Source: Plasmopara viticola (lineage: Eukaryota; Oomycota; Peronosporomycetes; Peronosporales; Peronosporaceae). Taken from it: 64,000 nucleotides of DNA. Location: positions 1 through 64,000 of the forward strand of contig MBPM02000105.1 of assembly GCA_001695595.3 (NCBI GenBank), given 5' to 3'. The notes under the pieces are model-generated. The model saw nothing but the letters and a program-made list of their open reading frames with translations, ran no database searches and was not told the origin of the DNA. This document shows, in pieces, positions 13,255 through 27,000 of this stretch. The translations under genes were made by a program, and so were the position numbers. Every line of letters starts with the position of its first letter. Positions within the stretch are counted from its first letter, which is position 1.

Positions 13255-16200
13255 GCAAAGTTATACAGACATCATTTCGATCATTTAAGACAATTGCAGA
13301 CGCAATAAAGCCGAAACTTAGTGCATATTTGCTCCGGTAAAGCGCTGTAAAGTACGGTCATGGATACGTCCAATCTATCAACCTAGACGAACGCAGATGC
13401 GTTAGAGCAGCAAATAAGCGTCTATTCGCTTTTTAAAAGTGCTTGGATCATGTACGGCCGTAGATACGTCCTCTCTATCACTCTAGACGTGTACAGACTC
13501 AGTAGAGCCATAACTAAGTGCATATTCGCTCCGGTGAAGCGCTGAGATGATGTATGGTCATGGATAAGTTTTTTACATCATTGTAGACGTACGCAGATGC
13601 GATAGAGTTGCAACTAAGCTATTGTTCGCTTAAATGAAGTGCCGAGATCATGTACGGCCATAATTACGTCCTTTCTATCGTTCTAGCCGTGTGCAGACGC
13701 AATTAGGAAACTTCTAAACGTATAATCGCTTTTGTGAAGTGCTGAGGTGATGATTGGCCATAGATACGTCCTTTCTTTTATTCTAGACGTGTGCTGACGC
13801 AATAGAGCCATGACTCAGCGCATATTCGCTCTTGTGAATTGCTGAGATGATGTACGGTTATAAAGACATCCTGTCTTTCACTTTTGATATACGCTTTCTA
13901 TCATTCTAGATGTATACAGACGCAATAGAGCCATAACTTAGCGCATATTTGCTCTAGACGTGTGCAGACGCAATTAAAAAACAACCAAACGTATAATCGC
14001 TCATGTGGAGTGCTGAGGTGATGATTGGCCATAGATACATCCTTTCTTTCATTTTAGACGTGTGCTGACGCAATAGAGCCATGATTCAGCGTATCTTCGC
14101 TCTTGTGAATTGCTGAGATGATGTACGGTTATAAAGACATCCTTTCTATCATTTTAGACGTACGCTTGCTATCATTCTAGATGTTTACAGCCGCAATAGA
14201 GCCATGACTTAGCGCATATTCGCTCTTGTGAAGCGCTGAGATGATGTATGGTCATGAATACATCTTTTCTATCATTCTAGATGTACGCAGATGCGATAGA
14301 GTCGCAACTGAGCTATTGTTCGCTTAGATGAAGTGCCGAGATTATGTACGGCCATAGATACGTCCTTTCTATCACTCTAGACGTGTATAGACGCAATAGA
14401 GCCATGACTTAGCGCATATTCGCTCTGGTGAAGCGCTGAGATGATCTATGGTCATGGATACGGTCTTTTTATCATTCTAGACGTACGCAGATGCGATAGA
14501 GTCGCAACTGAGCTATTGTTTGCTTAGATGAAGTGCCGAGATCATGTACGGCCATAGATATGTCCTTTCTATCATTCTGAATGCTTGCAGACACAATTAA
14601 GAGACAACTAAACGTATAATCGCCCATGTTAAGTGTGAGGTGATGATCGGCCATAGATACGTCCTTTTTATCATTCTAGACGTGTGCAGACGCAATCAAG
14701 AAATAACTAAGCGTATAATCACTCATATAAAGCGCTGAGGTAGCGATTGGCCAAAGAAACGTCTTTTCTAGCATTCTAGACATGTACAGACGCAATAGAG
14801 CCATAGCTTATAGCATATTCGCTCTGATGAAGCGCTGAGATGATGTATGGTCATGGATTCGTCCTATCTATCATTCTAGACGTACGCAGATGCGATAGAG
14901 CCGCAACTAAGCGTTTATTCGCTCTTTAAAAGTGCTTAGAAAATGAACGGCCATAGATACGTCCTTTCTATCATTCTAGACGTGTGCAGACGCAATTAAG
15001 AAACAACTAAGCGTATAATCGCTCATGTGAAGTGCTGAGGTGACGATCGGCCATAGAAACGTCCTTTCTATCTTTCTAGACGTGTACAGACGCAATAGAG
15101 ACATAACTTAGCGCATATTCGCTCTTGTAAAGCGCTTGAATGATGTATGGTCATGGATACGTCCAATCTATCATTCTAGACGAACGCAGATGCGGTAGAG
15201 CCGCAACTAAGCGTTTATAAGCTCTTCAACAGTGCTGAGATCATGTACGGCCATACGTCTTTTCTATCATTCTAGACGTGCGCAGACGCAATTAAGAAAC
15301 AACTAAACGTATAATCGCTCATGTGAAGTGCTGAGGTGATGATCGGCCATAGTCACGTCCTTTCTATCTTTCTAGACGTGTACAGACGCAATAGAGACAT
15401 AACTTAGCGCATATTCGCTCTTGTAAAGCGCTTGAATGATGTATGGTCATGGATACGTCCAATCTATCATTCTAGACGAACGCAGATGCGGTAGAGCCGC
15501 AACTAAGCGTTTATAAGCTCTTCAACAGTGCTGAGATCATGTACGGCCATACGTCTTTTCTATCATTCTAGACGTGCGCAGACGCAATTAAGAAACAACT
15601 AAACGTATAATCGCTCATGTGAAGTGCTGAGGTGATGATCGGCCATAGTCACGTCCTTTCTCTTATTCCTGACGTGTATAGACACAATAGAGACATAACT
15701 TAGCGCACATTCGCTCTTGTAAAGTGATTTGATGATGTATGGTTATGGATACGTCCCAACTATCATTCTTGACGTACGCAGATGCGATAGAGCCGCAACA
15801 AAGCTATTTTTCGCTTTTTTTTAAGTGCTGAGATCATGTACGGCCATAAATACGTCCTTCCTATCCTTCTAGACGTGTGCAGACGCAATTAAGAAACGAT
15901 TAAACGTATAATCGCTCATGTGAATAGCTGAGGTGATGATCGGCCATAGTTACGTCCTCTCTTTTTTTTAGACATGTACAGACGCAATCGAGCCATAACT
16001 TATCGCATATTCGCTCTGGTGAAGCGCTGAGATGATGTATGGTCATGGATACGTCCTATCTATTATTCTAGACGTACGCAGATGCGATAGAGCCGCAACT
16101 AAGCGTTTATCGCTCTTTAAAAGTGCTGAGATCATGTACGGCCATAGAAACGTCATTTCTATTATTCTAGACGTGTGTAGACGCAATTAAGAAACAACTA

Positions 16201-16334
16201 AACGTATAATCGCTCATGTGAAGTGCTGAGGTGGCGATCGGCCAAATAAACGTCCTTTTTATCGATCTAGACATGTACAGAGCAATAGAGCCATAACTTT
16301 GCGCATATTCGCTCTTGTGAAGTGCTGGGATGAT
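13255..16334 (+). repeat. HOR1 copy 4 (3080 bp, carries a 296-bp internal duplication)
   Basis: The extra length relative to its neighbours is fully explained by a tandem duplication of three monomers, 15065-15360 and 15361-15656, whose second half returns to the normal HOR order. The rest follows copy 3. This is the only copy with the extra trimer, so the duplication arose after the HOR was amplified. Confidence 0.92.
15065..15656 (+). repeat. 296-bp tandem duplication (one trimer) inside HOR1 copy 4
   Basis: The stretch starting TTTCTATCTTTCTAGACG at 15065 restarts at 15361 and is repeated nearly unchanged. The duplicated block begins in the TACGTCC-TTTC box of one A unit and ends at the same box of the next A unit, giving a join after CACGTCC. 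That is the expected product of one-trimer-out-of-register exchange. Confidence 0.9.
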
Positions 16335-19118
16335 GCAAAGTTATACAGACATCATTTCGATCATTTAAGACAATTGCAGACGCAATAAAGCCGAAACTTA
16401 GTGCATATTTGCTCCGGTAAAGCGCTGTAAAGTACGGTCATGGATACGTCCAATCTATCAACCTAGACGAACGCAGATGCGTTAGAGCAGCAAATAAGCG
16501 TCTATTCGCTTTTTAAAAGTGCTTGGATCATGTACGGCCGTAGATACGTCCTCTCTATCACTCTAGACGTGTACAGACTCAGTAGAGCCATAACTAAGTG
16601 CATATTCGCTCCGGTGAAGCGCTGAGATGATGTATGGTCATGGATAAGTTTTTTACATCATTGTAGACGTACGCAGATGCGATAGAGTTGCAACTAAGCT
16701 ATTGTTCGCTTAAATGAAGTGCCGAGATCATGTACGGCCATAATTACGTCCTTTCTATCGTTCTAGCCGTGTGCAGACGCAATTAGGAAACTTCTAAACG
16801 TATAATCGCTTTTGTGAAGTGCTGAGGTGATGATTGGCCATAGATACGTCCTTTCTTTTATTCTAGACGTGTGCTGACGCAATAGAGCCATGACTCAGCG
16901 CATATTCGCTCTTGTGAATTGCTGAGATGATGTACGGTTATAAAGACATCCTGTCTTTCACTTTTGATATACGCTTTCTATCATTCTAGATGTATACAGA
17001 CGCAATAGAGCCATAACTTAGCGCATATTTGCTCTAGACGTGTGCAGACGCAATTAAAAAACAACCAAACGTATAATCGCTCATGTGGAGTGCTGAGGTG
17101 ATGATTGGCCATAGATACATCCTTTCTTTCATTTTAGACGTGTGCTGACGCAATAGAGCCATGATTCAGCGTATCTTCGCTCTTGTGAATTGCTGAGATG
17201 ATGTACGGTTATAAAGACATCCTTTCTATCATTTTAGACGTACGCTTGCTATCATTCTAGATGTTTACAGCCGCAATAGAGCCATGACTTAGCGCATATT
17301 CGCTCTTGTGAAGCGCTGAGATGATGTATGGTCATGAATACATCTTTTCTATCATTCTAGATGTACGCAGATGCGATAGAGTCGCAACTGAGCTATTGTT
17401 CGCATAGATGAAGTGCCGAGATTATGTACGGCCATAGATACGTCCTTTCTATCACTCTAGACGTGTATAGACGCAATAGAGCCATGACTTAGCGCATATT
17501 CGCTCTGGTGAAGCGCTGAGATGATCTATGGTCATATATACGGTCTTTTTATCATTCTAGACGTACGCAGATGCGATAGAGTCGCAACTGAGCTATTGTT
17601 TGCTTAGATGAAGTGCCGAGATCATGTACGGCCATAGATATGTCCTTTCTATCATTCTGAATGCTTGCAGACACAATTAAGAGACAACTAAACGTATAAT
17701 CGCCCATGTTAAGTGTGAGGTGATGATCGGCCATAGATACGTCCTTTTTATCATTCTAGACGTGTGCAGACGCAATCAAGAAACAACTAAGCGTATAATC
17801 ACTCATATAAAGCGCTGAGGTAGCGATTGGCCAAAGAAACGTCCTTTCTAGCATTCTAGACATGTACAGACGCAATAGAGCCATAACTTATAGCATATTC
17901 GCTCTGATGAAGCGCTGAGATGATGTATGGTCATGGATTCGTCCTATCTATCATTCTAGACGTACGCAGATGCGATAGAGCCGCAACTAAGCGTTTATTC
18001 GCTCTTTAAAAGTGCTTAGAAAATGAACGGCCATAGATACGTCCTTTCTATCATTCTAGACGTGTGCAGACGCAATTAAGAAACAACTAAGCGTATAATC
18101 GCTCATGTGAAGTGCTGAGGTGACGATCGGCCATAGAAGCGTCCTTTCTATCTTTCTAGACGTGTACAGACGCAATAGAGACATAACTTAGCGCATATTC
18201 GCTCTTGTAAAGCGCTTGAATGATGTATGGTCATGGATACGTCCAATCTATCATTCTAGACGAACGCAGATGCGGTAGAGCCGCAACTAAGCGTTTATAA
18301 GCTCTTCAACAGTGCTGAGATCATGTACGGCCATACGTCTTTTCTATCATTCTAGACGTGCGCAGACGCAATTAAGAAACAACTAAACGTATAATCGCTC
18401 ATGTGAAGTGCTGAGGTGATGATCGGCCATAGTCACGTCCTTTCTCTTATTCCTGACGTGTATAGACGCAATAGAGACATAACTTAGCGCACATTCGCTC
18501 TTGTAAAGTGATTTAATGATGTATGGTTATGGATACGTCCCAACTATCATTCTTGACGTACGCAGATGCGATAGAGCCGCAACAAAGCTATTGTTCGCTT
18601 TTTTTTAAGTGCTGAGATCATGTACGGCTATAAATACGTCCTTCCTATCCTTCTAGACGTGTGCAGACGCAATTAAGAAACGATCAAACGTATAATCGCT
18701 CATGTGAATAGCTGAGGTGATGATCGGCCATAGTTACGTCCTCTCTTTTTTTTAGACATGTACAGACGCAATCGAGCCATAACTTATCGCATATTCGCTC
18801 TGGTGAAGCGCTGAGATGATGTATGGTCATGGATACGTCCTATCTATTATTCTAGACGTACGCAGATGCGATAGAGCCGCAACTAAGCGTTTATCGCTCT
18901 TTAAAAGTGCTGAGATCATGTACGGCCATAGAAACGTCATTTCTATTATTCTAGACGTGTGTAGACGCAATTAAGAAACAACTAAACGTATAATCGCTCA
19001 TGTGAAGTGCTGAGGTGGCGATCGGCCAAATAAACGTCCTTTTTATCGATCTAGACATGTACAGAGCAATAGAGCCATAACTTTGCGCATATTCGCTCTT
19101 GTGAAGTGCTGGGATGAT
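16335..19118 (+). repeat. HOR1 copy 5 (2784 bp)
   Basis: Same monomer order as copies 2-4, without the extra trimer. A few private changes are visible: CGCATAGATG near 17401 where the others have CGCTTAGATG, CATATATACGG near 17533, and TTTAATGATG near 18510. Confidence 0.92.
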
Positions 19119-21540
19119 GCAAAGTTATACAGACATCATTTCGATCATTTAAGACAATTGCAGACGCAATAAAGCCGAAACTTAGTGCATATTTGCTCCG
19201 GTAAAGCGCTGTAAAGTACGGTCATGGATACGTCCAATCTATCAACCTAGACGAACGCAGATGCGTTAGAGCAGCAAATAAGCGTCTATTCGCTTTTTAA
19301 AAGTGCTTGGATCATGTACGGCCGTAGATACGTCCTCTCTATCACTCTAGACGTGTACAGACTCAGTAGAGCCATAACTAAGTGCATATTCGCTCCGGTG
19401 AAGCGCTGAGATGATGTATGGTCATGGATAAGTTTTTTACATCATTGTAGACGTACGCAGATGCGATAGAGTTGCAACTAAGCTATTGTTCGCTTAAATG
19501 AAGTGCCGAGATCATGTACGGCCATAATTACGTCCTTTCTATCGTTCTAGCCGTGTGCAGACGCAATTAGGAAACTTCTAAACGTATAATCGCTTTTGTG
19601 AAGTGCTGAGGTGATGATTGGCCATAGATACGTCCTTTCTTTTATTCTAGACGTGTGCTGACGCAATAGAGCCATGACTCAGCGCATATTCGCTCTTGTG
19701 AATTGCTGAGATGATGTACGGTTATAAAGACATCCTGTCTTTCACTTTTGATATACGCTTTCTATCATTCTAGATGTATACAGACGCAATAGAGCCATAA
19801 CTTAGCGCATATTTGCTCTAGACGTGTGCAGACGCAATTAAAAAACAACCAAACGTATAATCGCTCATGTGGAGTGCTGAGGTGATGATTGGCCATAGAT
19901 ACATCCTTTCTTTCATTTTAGACGTGTGCTGACGCAATAGAGCCATGATTCAGCGTATCTTCGCTCTTGTGAATTGCTGAGATGATGTACGGTTATAAAG
20001 ACATCCTTTCTATCATTTTAGACGTACGCTTGCTATCATTCTAGATGTTTACAGCCGCAATAGAGCCATGACTTAGCGCATATTCGCTCTTGTGAAGCGC
20101 TGAGATGATGTATGGTCATGAATACATCTTTTCTATCATTCTAGACGTACGCAGATGCGATAGAGTCGCAACTGAGCTATTGTTCGCTTAGATGAAGTGC
20201 CGAGATTATGTACGGCCATAGATACGTCCTTTCTATCACTCTAGACGTGTATAGACGCAATAGAGCCATGACTTAGCGCATATTCGCTCTGGTGAAGCGC
20301 TGAGATGATCTATGGTCATGGATACGGTCTTTTTATCATTCTAGACGTACGCAGATGCGATAGAGTCGCAACTGAGCTATTGTTTGCTTAGATGAAGTGC
20401 CGAGATCATGTACGGCCATAGATATGTCCTTTCTATCATTCTGAATGCTTGCAGACACAATTAAGAGACAACTAAACGTATAATCGCCCATGTTAAGTGT
20501 GAGGTGATGATCGGCCATAGATACGTCCTTTTTATCATTCTAGACGTGTACAGACGCAATTAAGAAACAACTAAGCGTATAATCACTCATATAAAGCGCT
20601 GAGGTAGCGATTGGCCAAAGAAACGTCCTTTCTAGCATTCTAGAAATGTACAGACGCAAAAGAGACATAATTTACGCATATTCGCTCTGGCGAAGCATTG
20701 AGATGTTGTATGGTCATGGATTCGTCCTATCTATCATTCTAGACGTACGCAGATGCGATAGAGCCGCAACTAAGCGTTTATTCGCTCTTTAAAAGTGCTT
20801 AGAAAATGAACGGCCATAGATACGTCCTTTCTATCATTCTAGACGTGTGCAGACGCAATTAAGAAACAACTAAGCGTATAATCGCTCATGTGAAGTGCTG
20901 AGGTGACGATCGGCCATAAAAACGTCCTTTCTATCTTTCTAGACGTGTACTGACGCAATAGAGACATAACTTAGCGCATATTCGCTCTTGTAAAGCGCTT
21001 GAATGATGTATGGTCATAAATACGTCCAATCTATCATTCTAGACGAACGCAGATGCGGTAGAGCCGCAACTAAGCGTTTATAAGCTCTTCAAAAGTGCTG
21101 AGATCATGTACGGCCATAGATACGTCTTTTCTATCATTCTAGACGTGCGCAGACGCAATTAAGAAACAACTAAACGTATAATCGCTCATGTGAAGTGCTG
21201 AGGTGATGATCGGCCATAGTCACGTCCTTTCTCTTATTCCTGACGTGTACAGACGCAATTGAGACATAACTTAGCGCACATTCGCTCTTGTAAAGTGATT
21301 TGATGATGTATGGTCATTCTTGACGTACGCAGATGCGATAGAGCCGCAACAAAGCTATTGTTCGCTTTTTTTTAAGTGCTGAGATCATGTACGGCCATAA
21401 ATACGTCCTTCCTATCATTCTAGACGTGTGCAGACGCAATTAAGAAACGATTAAACGTATAATCGCTCATGTGAATAGCTGAGGTGATGATCGGCCATAG
21501 TTACGTCCTCTCTTTTTTTCTAGACATGTACAGACGCAAT
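19119..21540 (+). repeat. HOR1 copy 6, outer and partly diverged
   Basis: It follows the inner copies to about 20540, including the TGAATGCTTGCAGAC unit, then shows states also found in copy 1, such as GGCGAAGCATTGAGATGTTG near 20690 (6464 in copy 1). At 21115 it keeps the full GCCATAGATACGTC where copies 2-5 have lost six bases, and near 21509 it has T7 followed by CTAGAC where the others have TTTTAGAC. It also has a private deletion of about 19 bases at TGGTCATTCTTGACG (about 21312-21326). HOR1 similarity ends near 21540. Confidence 0.85.
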
Positions 21541-22536
21541 AGAGCCATAACTTATAGCATATTCGCTCTGATGAAGCGCTGAGATGATGTATGGTCATGG
21601 ATACGTCCTATCTATCATTCTAGACGTACGCAGATGCGATAGAGTCCCAACTGAGCTATTGTTCGCTCTTTAAAAGTGTTGGGATCACGTTCGGCCATAG
21701 AAACGTCCTTTCTATCATTCAAGACGTGTGCAGACGCAATAAAGAAACATTTAAACAGGTAATTGCCCATGCGAAGTGCTTAGGTGATGATTAGCCATAG
21801 GTACGTCTTTTCTATCTTTGTAGACGTGTACATACGCAATAGAGCCGTAACTTAGCGCGTATTCGCTCTGATGAAGCGCTGAGATGATGTGTGATCATGG
21901 ATACGTCCTATCTATCATTCTAGACGAACGCAGATGCGATAGAGCCGCAAAAAAGCGTTCTTTTGCTCTTTAAAAGTGCTGAGAAAATGTACGGCCATAG
22001 ACACGTCCTTTCTATCATTCTAGACGTGCGCAGACGCAATTAAGAGACAACTAAACGTATGATCGCTCATGTGTTGTGCTGAGGTGATGACCGGCCATAG
22101 AAATGTCCCTTCTGTCATTCTAGACGTGTACAGACGCAATAGAGATATAACTTAACGCATATTCGCTCTGGTGAAGCATTGAGATATTGTATGGTCATGG
22201 ATTCGTCCTATCTATCATTCTAGACGTACGCAGATGCGACAGAGCCGCAACTAAGCGATTATTCGCTTTTTAAAAGTACTGAGATCATGTACGGCCATAG
22301 ATACGTCGTTTCTATCATTCTAGACGTGTGCAGACGCAATTAAGAAACAACTGAACGTATAATCGCTCATGAGGAGTGCTGAGATCATGTTCGGCCATAG
22401 ATACGTCCTTTCTATCACTCTAGACGTGTGCAGACGCAATTAAGAAACAACTGAACGTATAATCGCTCATGAGAAGTACTGAGGTGATAATCGGCCATAG
22501 AAATGTCCTTTCTATCATTCTGGACGTGTGCAGACC
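21541..22536 (+). repeat. Unique ABC linker between HOR1 and its right flank
   Basis: About ten diverged monomers that are not part of the 2785-bp unit. Alternation is broken near 22320-22540, where three A-type units follow one another. Two of them are nearly identical 100-bp copies carrying ACAACTGAACGTATAATCGC, the sign of a one-monomer slip. Confidence 0.8.
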
Positions 22537-25197
22537 CAATCAAGAAACAACTAAACGTATAATCGCTCATGTGAAGTGCTGAGGTGATGATCGGCCAAAG
22601 TTACGTCCTTTCTATTATTCCTGACGTGTACAGACGCAATAGAGACATAACCCAGCGCACATTCGCTCTTATAAAGTTCTTGGATGATGTATTGTCATGG
22701 ATACGTCCTAACTATCATTCTAGACGTACGCAGATGCGATAGAGCCGCAACTAAGCGTTTATCGCTCTTTAAAAGTGCTGAGATCATGTACGGCCATAGG
22801 TACGTCCTTTCTATTATTCTAGACGTGTGCAGACGCAAAAGAGCCATAACTTAGCGCATATTCGCTCTGGTGAAGCACTGAGATGATGTATGGCCATGGA
22901 TACGTCCTAACGATCAATCTAGACGTACGCAGATGCGATAGAGCCGCAACTAAGCGTTTATTCGCTCTTTAAACGTGCTGAGAAAATGTACGGCCATAGA
23001 TACGTCCTTTCTATCATTCTAGACGTGTGCAGACGCAATTAAGAAACAACTAAACGTATAATCGCTTATGTGAAGTGCTGGGGTGATGATCGACCATAGA
23101 AACGTCCTTTCTATCTTTCTAGACGTATACAGACTCAATAGAGACATAACTCAGCGCACATTCGCTCTTGTAAAGTTCTTGGATGATGTATGGTCATGGA
23201 TACGTCCTATCTATCATTCTAGACGCACGCAGATGCGATGAAGCCGCAACTAAGCGTTTATAAGCTCTTTAAAAGTGCTGAGATCATGTACGGCCTTACG
23301 TCTTTTCTATCATTCTAGACGTGTGCAGACGCAATTAAGAGACAACTAAACGTATAATCGCTCATGTGATGTGCTGAGGTGATGATCGGCCATAGTTACG
23401 TCCTTTCTATTATTCCTGACGTGTACAGACGCAATAGAGACATAACCCATCGCACATTCGCTCTTATAAAGTTCTTGGATGATGTATTGTCATGGATACG
23501 TCCTATCTATCATTCTAGACGTACGCAGATGCGATAGAGCCGCAACTAAGCGTTTATCGCTCTTTAAAAGTGCTGAGATCATGTACGGCCATAGAAACGT
23601 CATTTCTATTATTCTAGACGTGTGCAAACGGAATTAAGAATCAACTAAACGTATAATCGCTCATGTGAAGTGCTGAGGTGGCGATCGACCAAATAAACGT
23701 CCTTTTCATCGATCTAGACATGTACAGAGCAATAGAGCCACAACTTTGCGCATATTCGCTCTTGTCAAGTGCTGGGATGATGCAAAGTTATACAGACATC
23801 ATTTCGATCATTTAAGACACTTGCAGACGCAATAAAGCCGAAACTTAGTGCATATTTGCTCCGGTAAAGCGCTGAAATGTACGGTCATGGATACGTCCTA
23901 TCTATCAACCTAGACGAACGCAGATGCGTTAGAGCAGCAAATAAGCGTCTATTCGCTTTTTAAAAGTGCTTGGATCATGTACGGCCATAGATACGTCCTC
24001 TCTATCACTCTAGACGTGTACAGACTCAATAGAGCCATAACTAAGTGCATATTCGCTCCGGTGAAGCGCTGAGATGATGTATGGTCATGGATAAGTCTTT
24101 TACATCATTGTAGACGTACGCAGATGCGATAGAGTTGCAACTAAGCTATTGTTCGCTTAAATGAAGTGCCGAAATCATGTACGGCCATAAATACGTCCTT
24201 TCTATCATTCTAGCCGTGTGCAGACGCAATTAGGAAACTTCTAAACGTATAATCGCTTTTGTGTAGTGCTGAGGTGATGATTGGCCATAGATACGTCCTT
24301 TCTTTTATTCTAGACGTGTGCTGATGCAATAGAGCCATGACTCAGCGCATATTCGCTCTTGTGAATTGCTGAGATGATGTACGGTTATAAAGACATCCTG
24401 TCTTTCACTTTTGATGTACGCTTTCTATCATTCTAGATGTATACAGACGCAATAGAGCCATAACTTAGCGCATATTTGCTCTAGACGTGTGCAGACGCAA
24501 TTAAAAAACAACCAAACGTATAATTGCTCATGTGGAGTGCTGAGGTGATGATTGGCCATAGATACGTCCTTTCTGTCATTCTAGACGTGTGCTGACGCAA
24601 TAGAGCCATGATTTAGCGTATCTTCGCTCTTGTGAATTGCTGAGATGATGTACGGTTATAAAGACATCCTTTCTATCATTCTAGACGTACGCTTTCTATC
24701 ATTCTAGATGTGTACAGCCGCAATAGAGCCATGACTTAGCGCATATTTGCTCTTGTGAAGCGCTGAGATGATGTATGGTCATGAATACATCTTTTCTATC
24801 ATTCTAGACGTACGCAGATGCGATAGAGTCGCAACTGAGCTATTGTTCGCTTAGATGAAGTGCCGAGATTATGTACGGCCATAGATACGTCCTTTCTATC
24901 ACTCTAGACGTGTACGGACGCAATAGAGCCATGACTTAGCGCATATTCGCTCTGGTGAAGCGCTGAGATGATCTATGGTCATGGATACGGTCTTTTTATC
25001 ATTCTAGACGTACGCAGATGCGATAGAGTCGCAACTGAGCTATTGTTTGCTTAGATGAAGTGCCGAGATCATGTACGGCCATAGATACGTCCTTTCTATC
25101 ATTCTGAATGCTTGCAGACACAATTAAGAGACAACTAAACGTATAATCGCCCATGTTAAGTGTGAGGTGATGATCGGCCATAGATACACCCTTTTTA
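22537..25197 (+). repeat. Right-flank copy of the 3656-6.3 kb block
   Basis: Monomer order and rare variants match the left flank: CAATCAAGAAACAACT at 22537 pairs with 3656, the marker GCAAAGTTATACAGACATC at 23782 pairs with 5001, and both 23-bp remnants and the GCTCTAGACG join are present (near 24414, 24690 and 24480). Unlike copy 1 it does contain the TGAATGCTTGCAGAC unit near 25104. HOR1 is thus bracketed by two related, more diverged versions of itself. Similarity stops near 25195. Confidence 0.85.
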
Positions 25198-27000
25198 TCA
25201 TTCTAGACGTGTACATACGCAATAGAGCCAGCGCATATTCGCTCTTGTGAAGTGCTGAGATGATGTGCGTAAAGACATCCTTTCTATCATTTTAGACGGT
25301 CGCAGACGCGATAGAGCCACAACTAAGGGTATATTCGCTCTGATGAAGCGCTGAGATCATGTACGGTCATGGATACGTCCTATCTATTATTTTAGACGTA
25401 CGCAGATGCGATAGAGCCACAAAATAGCGTTTATTCGCTCTTTAGAAGTACTGAGATCCTATACGGCCATAGAAACGTCATTTCTATCATTTTAGATATG
25501 TACAGACGCAATAGAGACATAACTTAGCGAATATTCGCTCTGGTAAAGCGCTGAGATGATGTATGGTCAAGGATACGTCTTTTCTATCAACTTAGACGTA
25601 CGCAGATGCGATAGAGCCTCAACTAAGCTATTGTTCGCTCTTTAAAGTTCTGAGATCATATTCGGCCATAGATACGTCCTTTCTATCATTCCAGACGTGT
25701 GCAGACGCAATTGGAAACTGCGAAACGTATAATCGCTCATGTGAAGCGCTGAGATCATGTTCGGCCAAAGAAACATCCTTTCTCTCATTCTAGATATGTA
25801 CAGACGCAATAGAGCCATAACTTAGCGAATAATCGCTTTAGTGAAGCGCTGAGATGATGTATGGTCATGGATACGTCTTTTCTATCATTCTAGACGTACG
25901 CAGATGCGATAGAGTCGCAACTGAGCTATTGTTCGCTTAGATGAAGTGCCGAGATCATGTACGGCCATAGATACGTCCTTTTTATCATTCTAGCCGTGTG
26001 CAGACGCAACTAGAAAACCACTTAACGTATAATCGCTTTTGTGAAGTGCTGAGGTGATGATTGGCCATAGATATGTCCTTTTTATCATTCTAGACGTGTG
26101 CTGACGCAATAGAGCCATGACTCAGCGCATATTCGCTCTTGTGAATTGCTGAGATGATGTACGTTTAGATAAACATCCTGTCTATCCTTTAGATGTACGC
26201 TTTCTATCATTCTGGATGTGTACAGACGCAATAGAGCCATGACTTAGCGCATATTCGCTCTTGTGAAGCGCTGAGATGATGTATGGTCATGGACACGGCC
26301 TTTTTATCCATGAAGCCATGTGCAGACGCAATTAAGAAACAACTAAATATTTAATCGCAAATGTGAATTGTGGAGGTGATGACTGGCCATAGATACACCC
26401 TTTCTATCATTCTAGACATGTACAGACGCAATAGAGCAATGCCTTTGCGCATATTCGCTCTTGTAAAGTGCTGAGATGATGTATGGTCATTGCTACGTCC
26501 TTTTTATAATTCTAGACATGTGCAGAAGCATTTAAGAAACAACTAATCGTATAATCGCTCATGTGAAGTGCTGAGGTGATGATCGGCCATAGATACGTCT
26601 TTTCTACCATATTAGACATGTAGAGACGCAATAGAGCCATAACTTTGCGCATGTTTGCTCTGGTGAAGGGATGAGATGATGTATGGTCATGAATACGTCC
26701 TTTTCATCATTGTAGACATGTGCAGACGCATTTACGAAACAACTAACGTTTAATCGCTCATGTGAAGTGCTGAGGTGATGTTCGGCCATAGATACGTCTT
26801 TTCTTCCATTCTAGACATGTACGGACGCAATAGAGCCATAACATAGCGCATGTTCGCTCTTGTAAAGCGCTGAGATGATGTGTGGTCATGGATACGTCTT
26901 ATCTATCAATCTAGACGTACGCACATGCGATAGAGCCGCAACTAAGCCTTTATTTGCTCTTTAAAGGTGCTGAGAGAATGTACGGCCGTAGATACGTCCT
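25198..27000 (+). repeat. Diverged ABC array with a stretch of AB dimers
   Basis: Individually diverged monomers. The first units have deletions, for example AATAGAGCCAGCGCATATTC near 25220, which lacks TAACTTA. From about 26310 to 26900 class C drops out and A and B alternate: the related boxes GATACACCC at 26392, GATACGTCTTTTCTACC at 26592 and GATACGTCTTTTCTTCC at 26791 are 200 and 199 bp apart. ABC order resumes near 26900. Confidence 0.85.
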
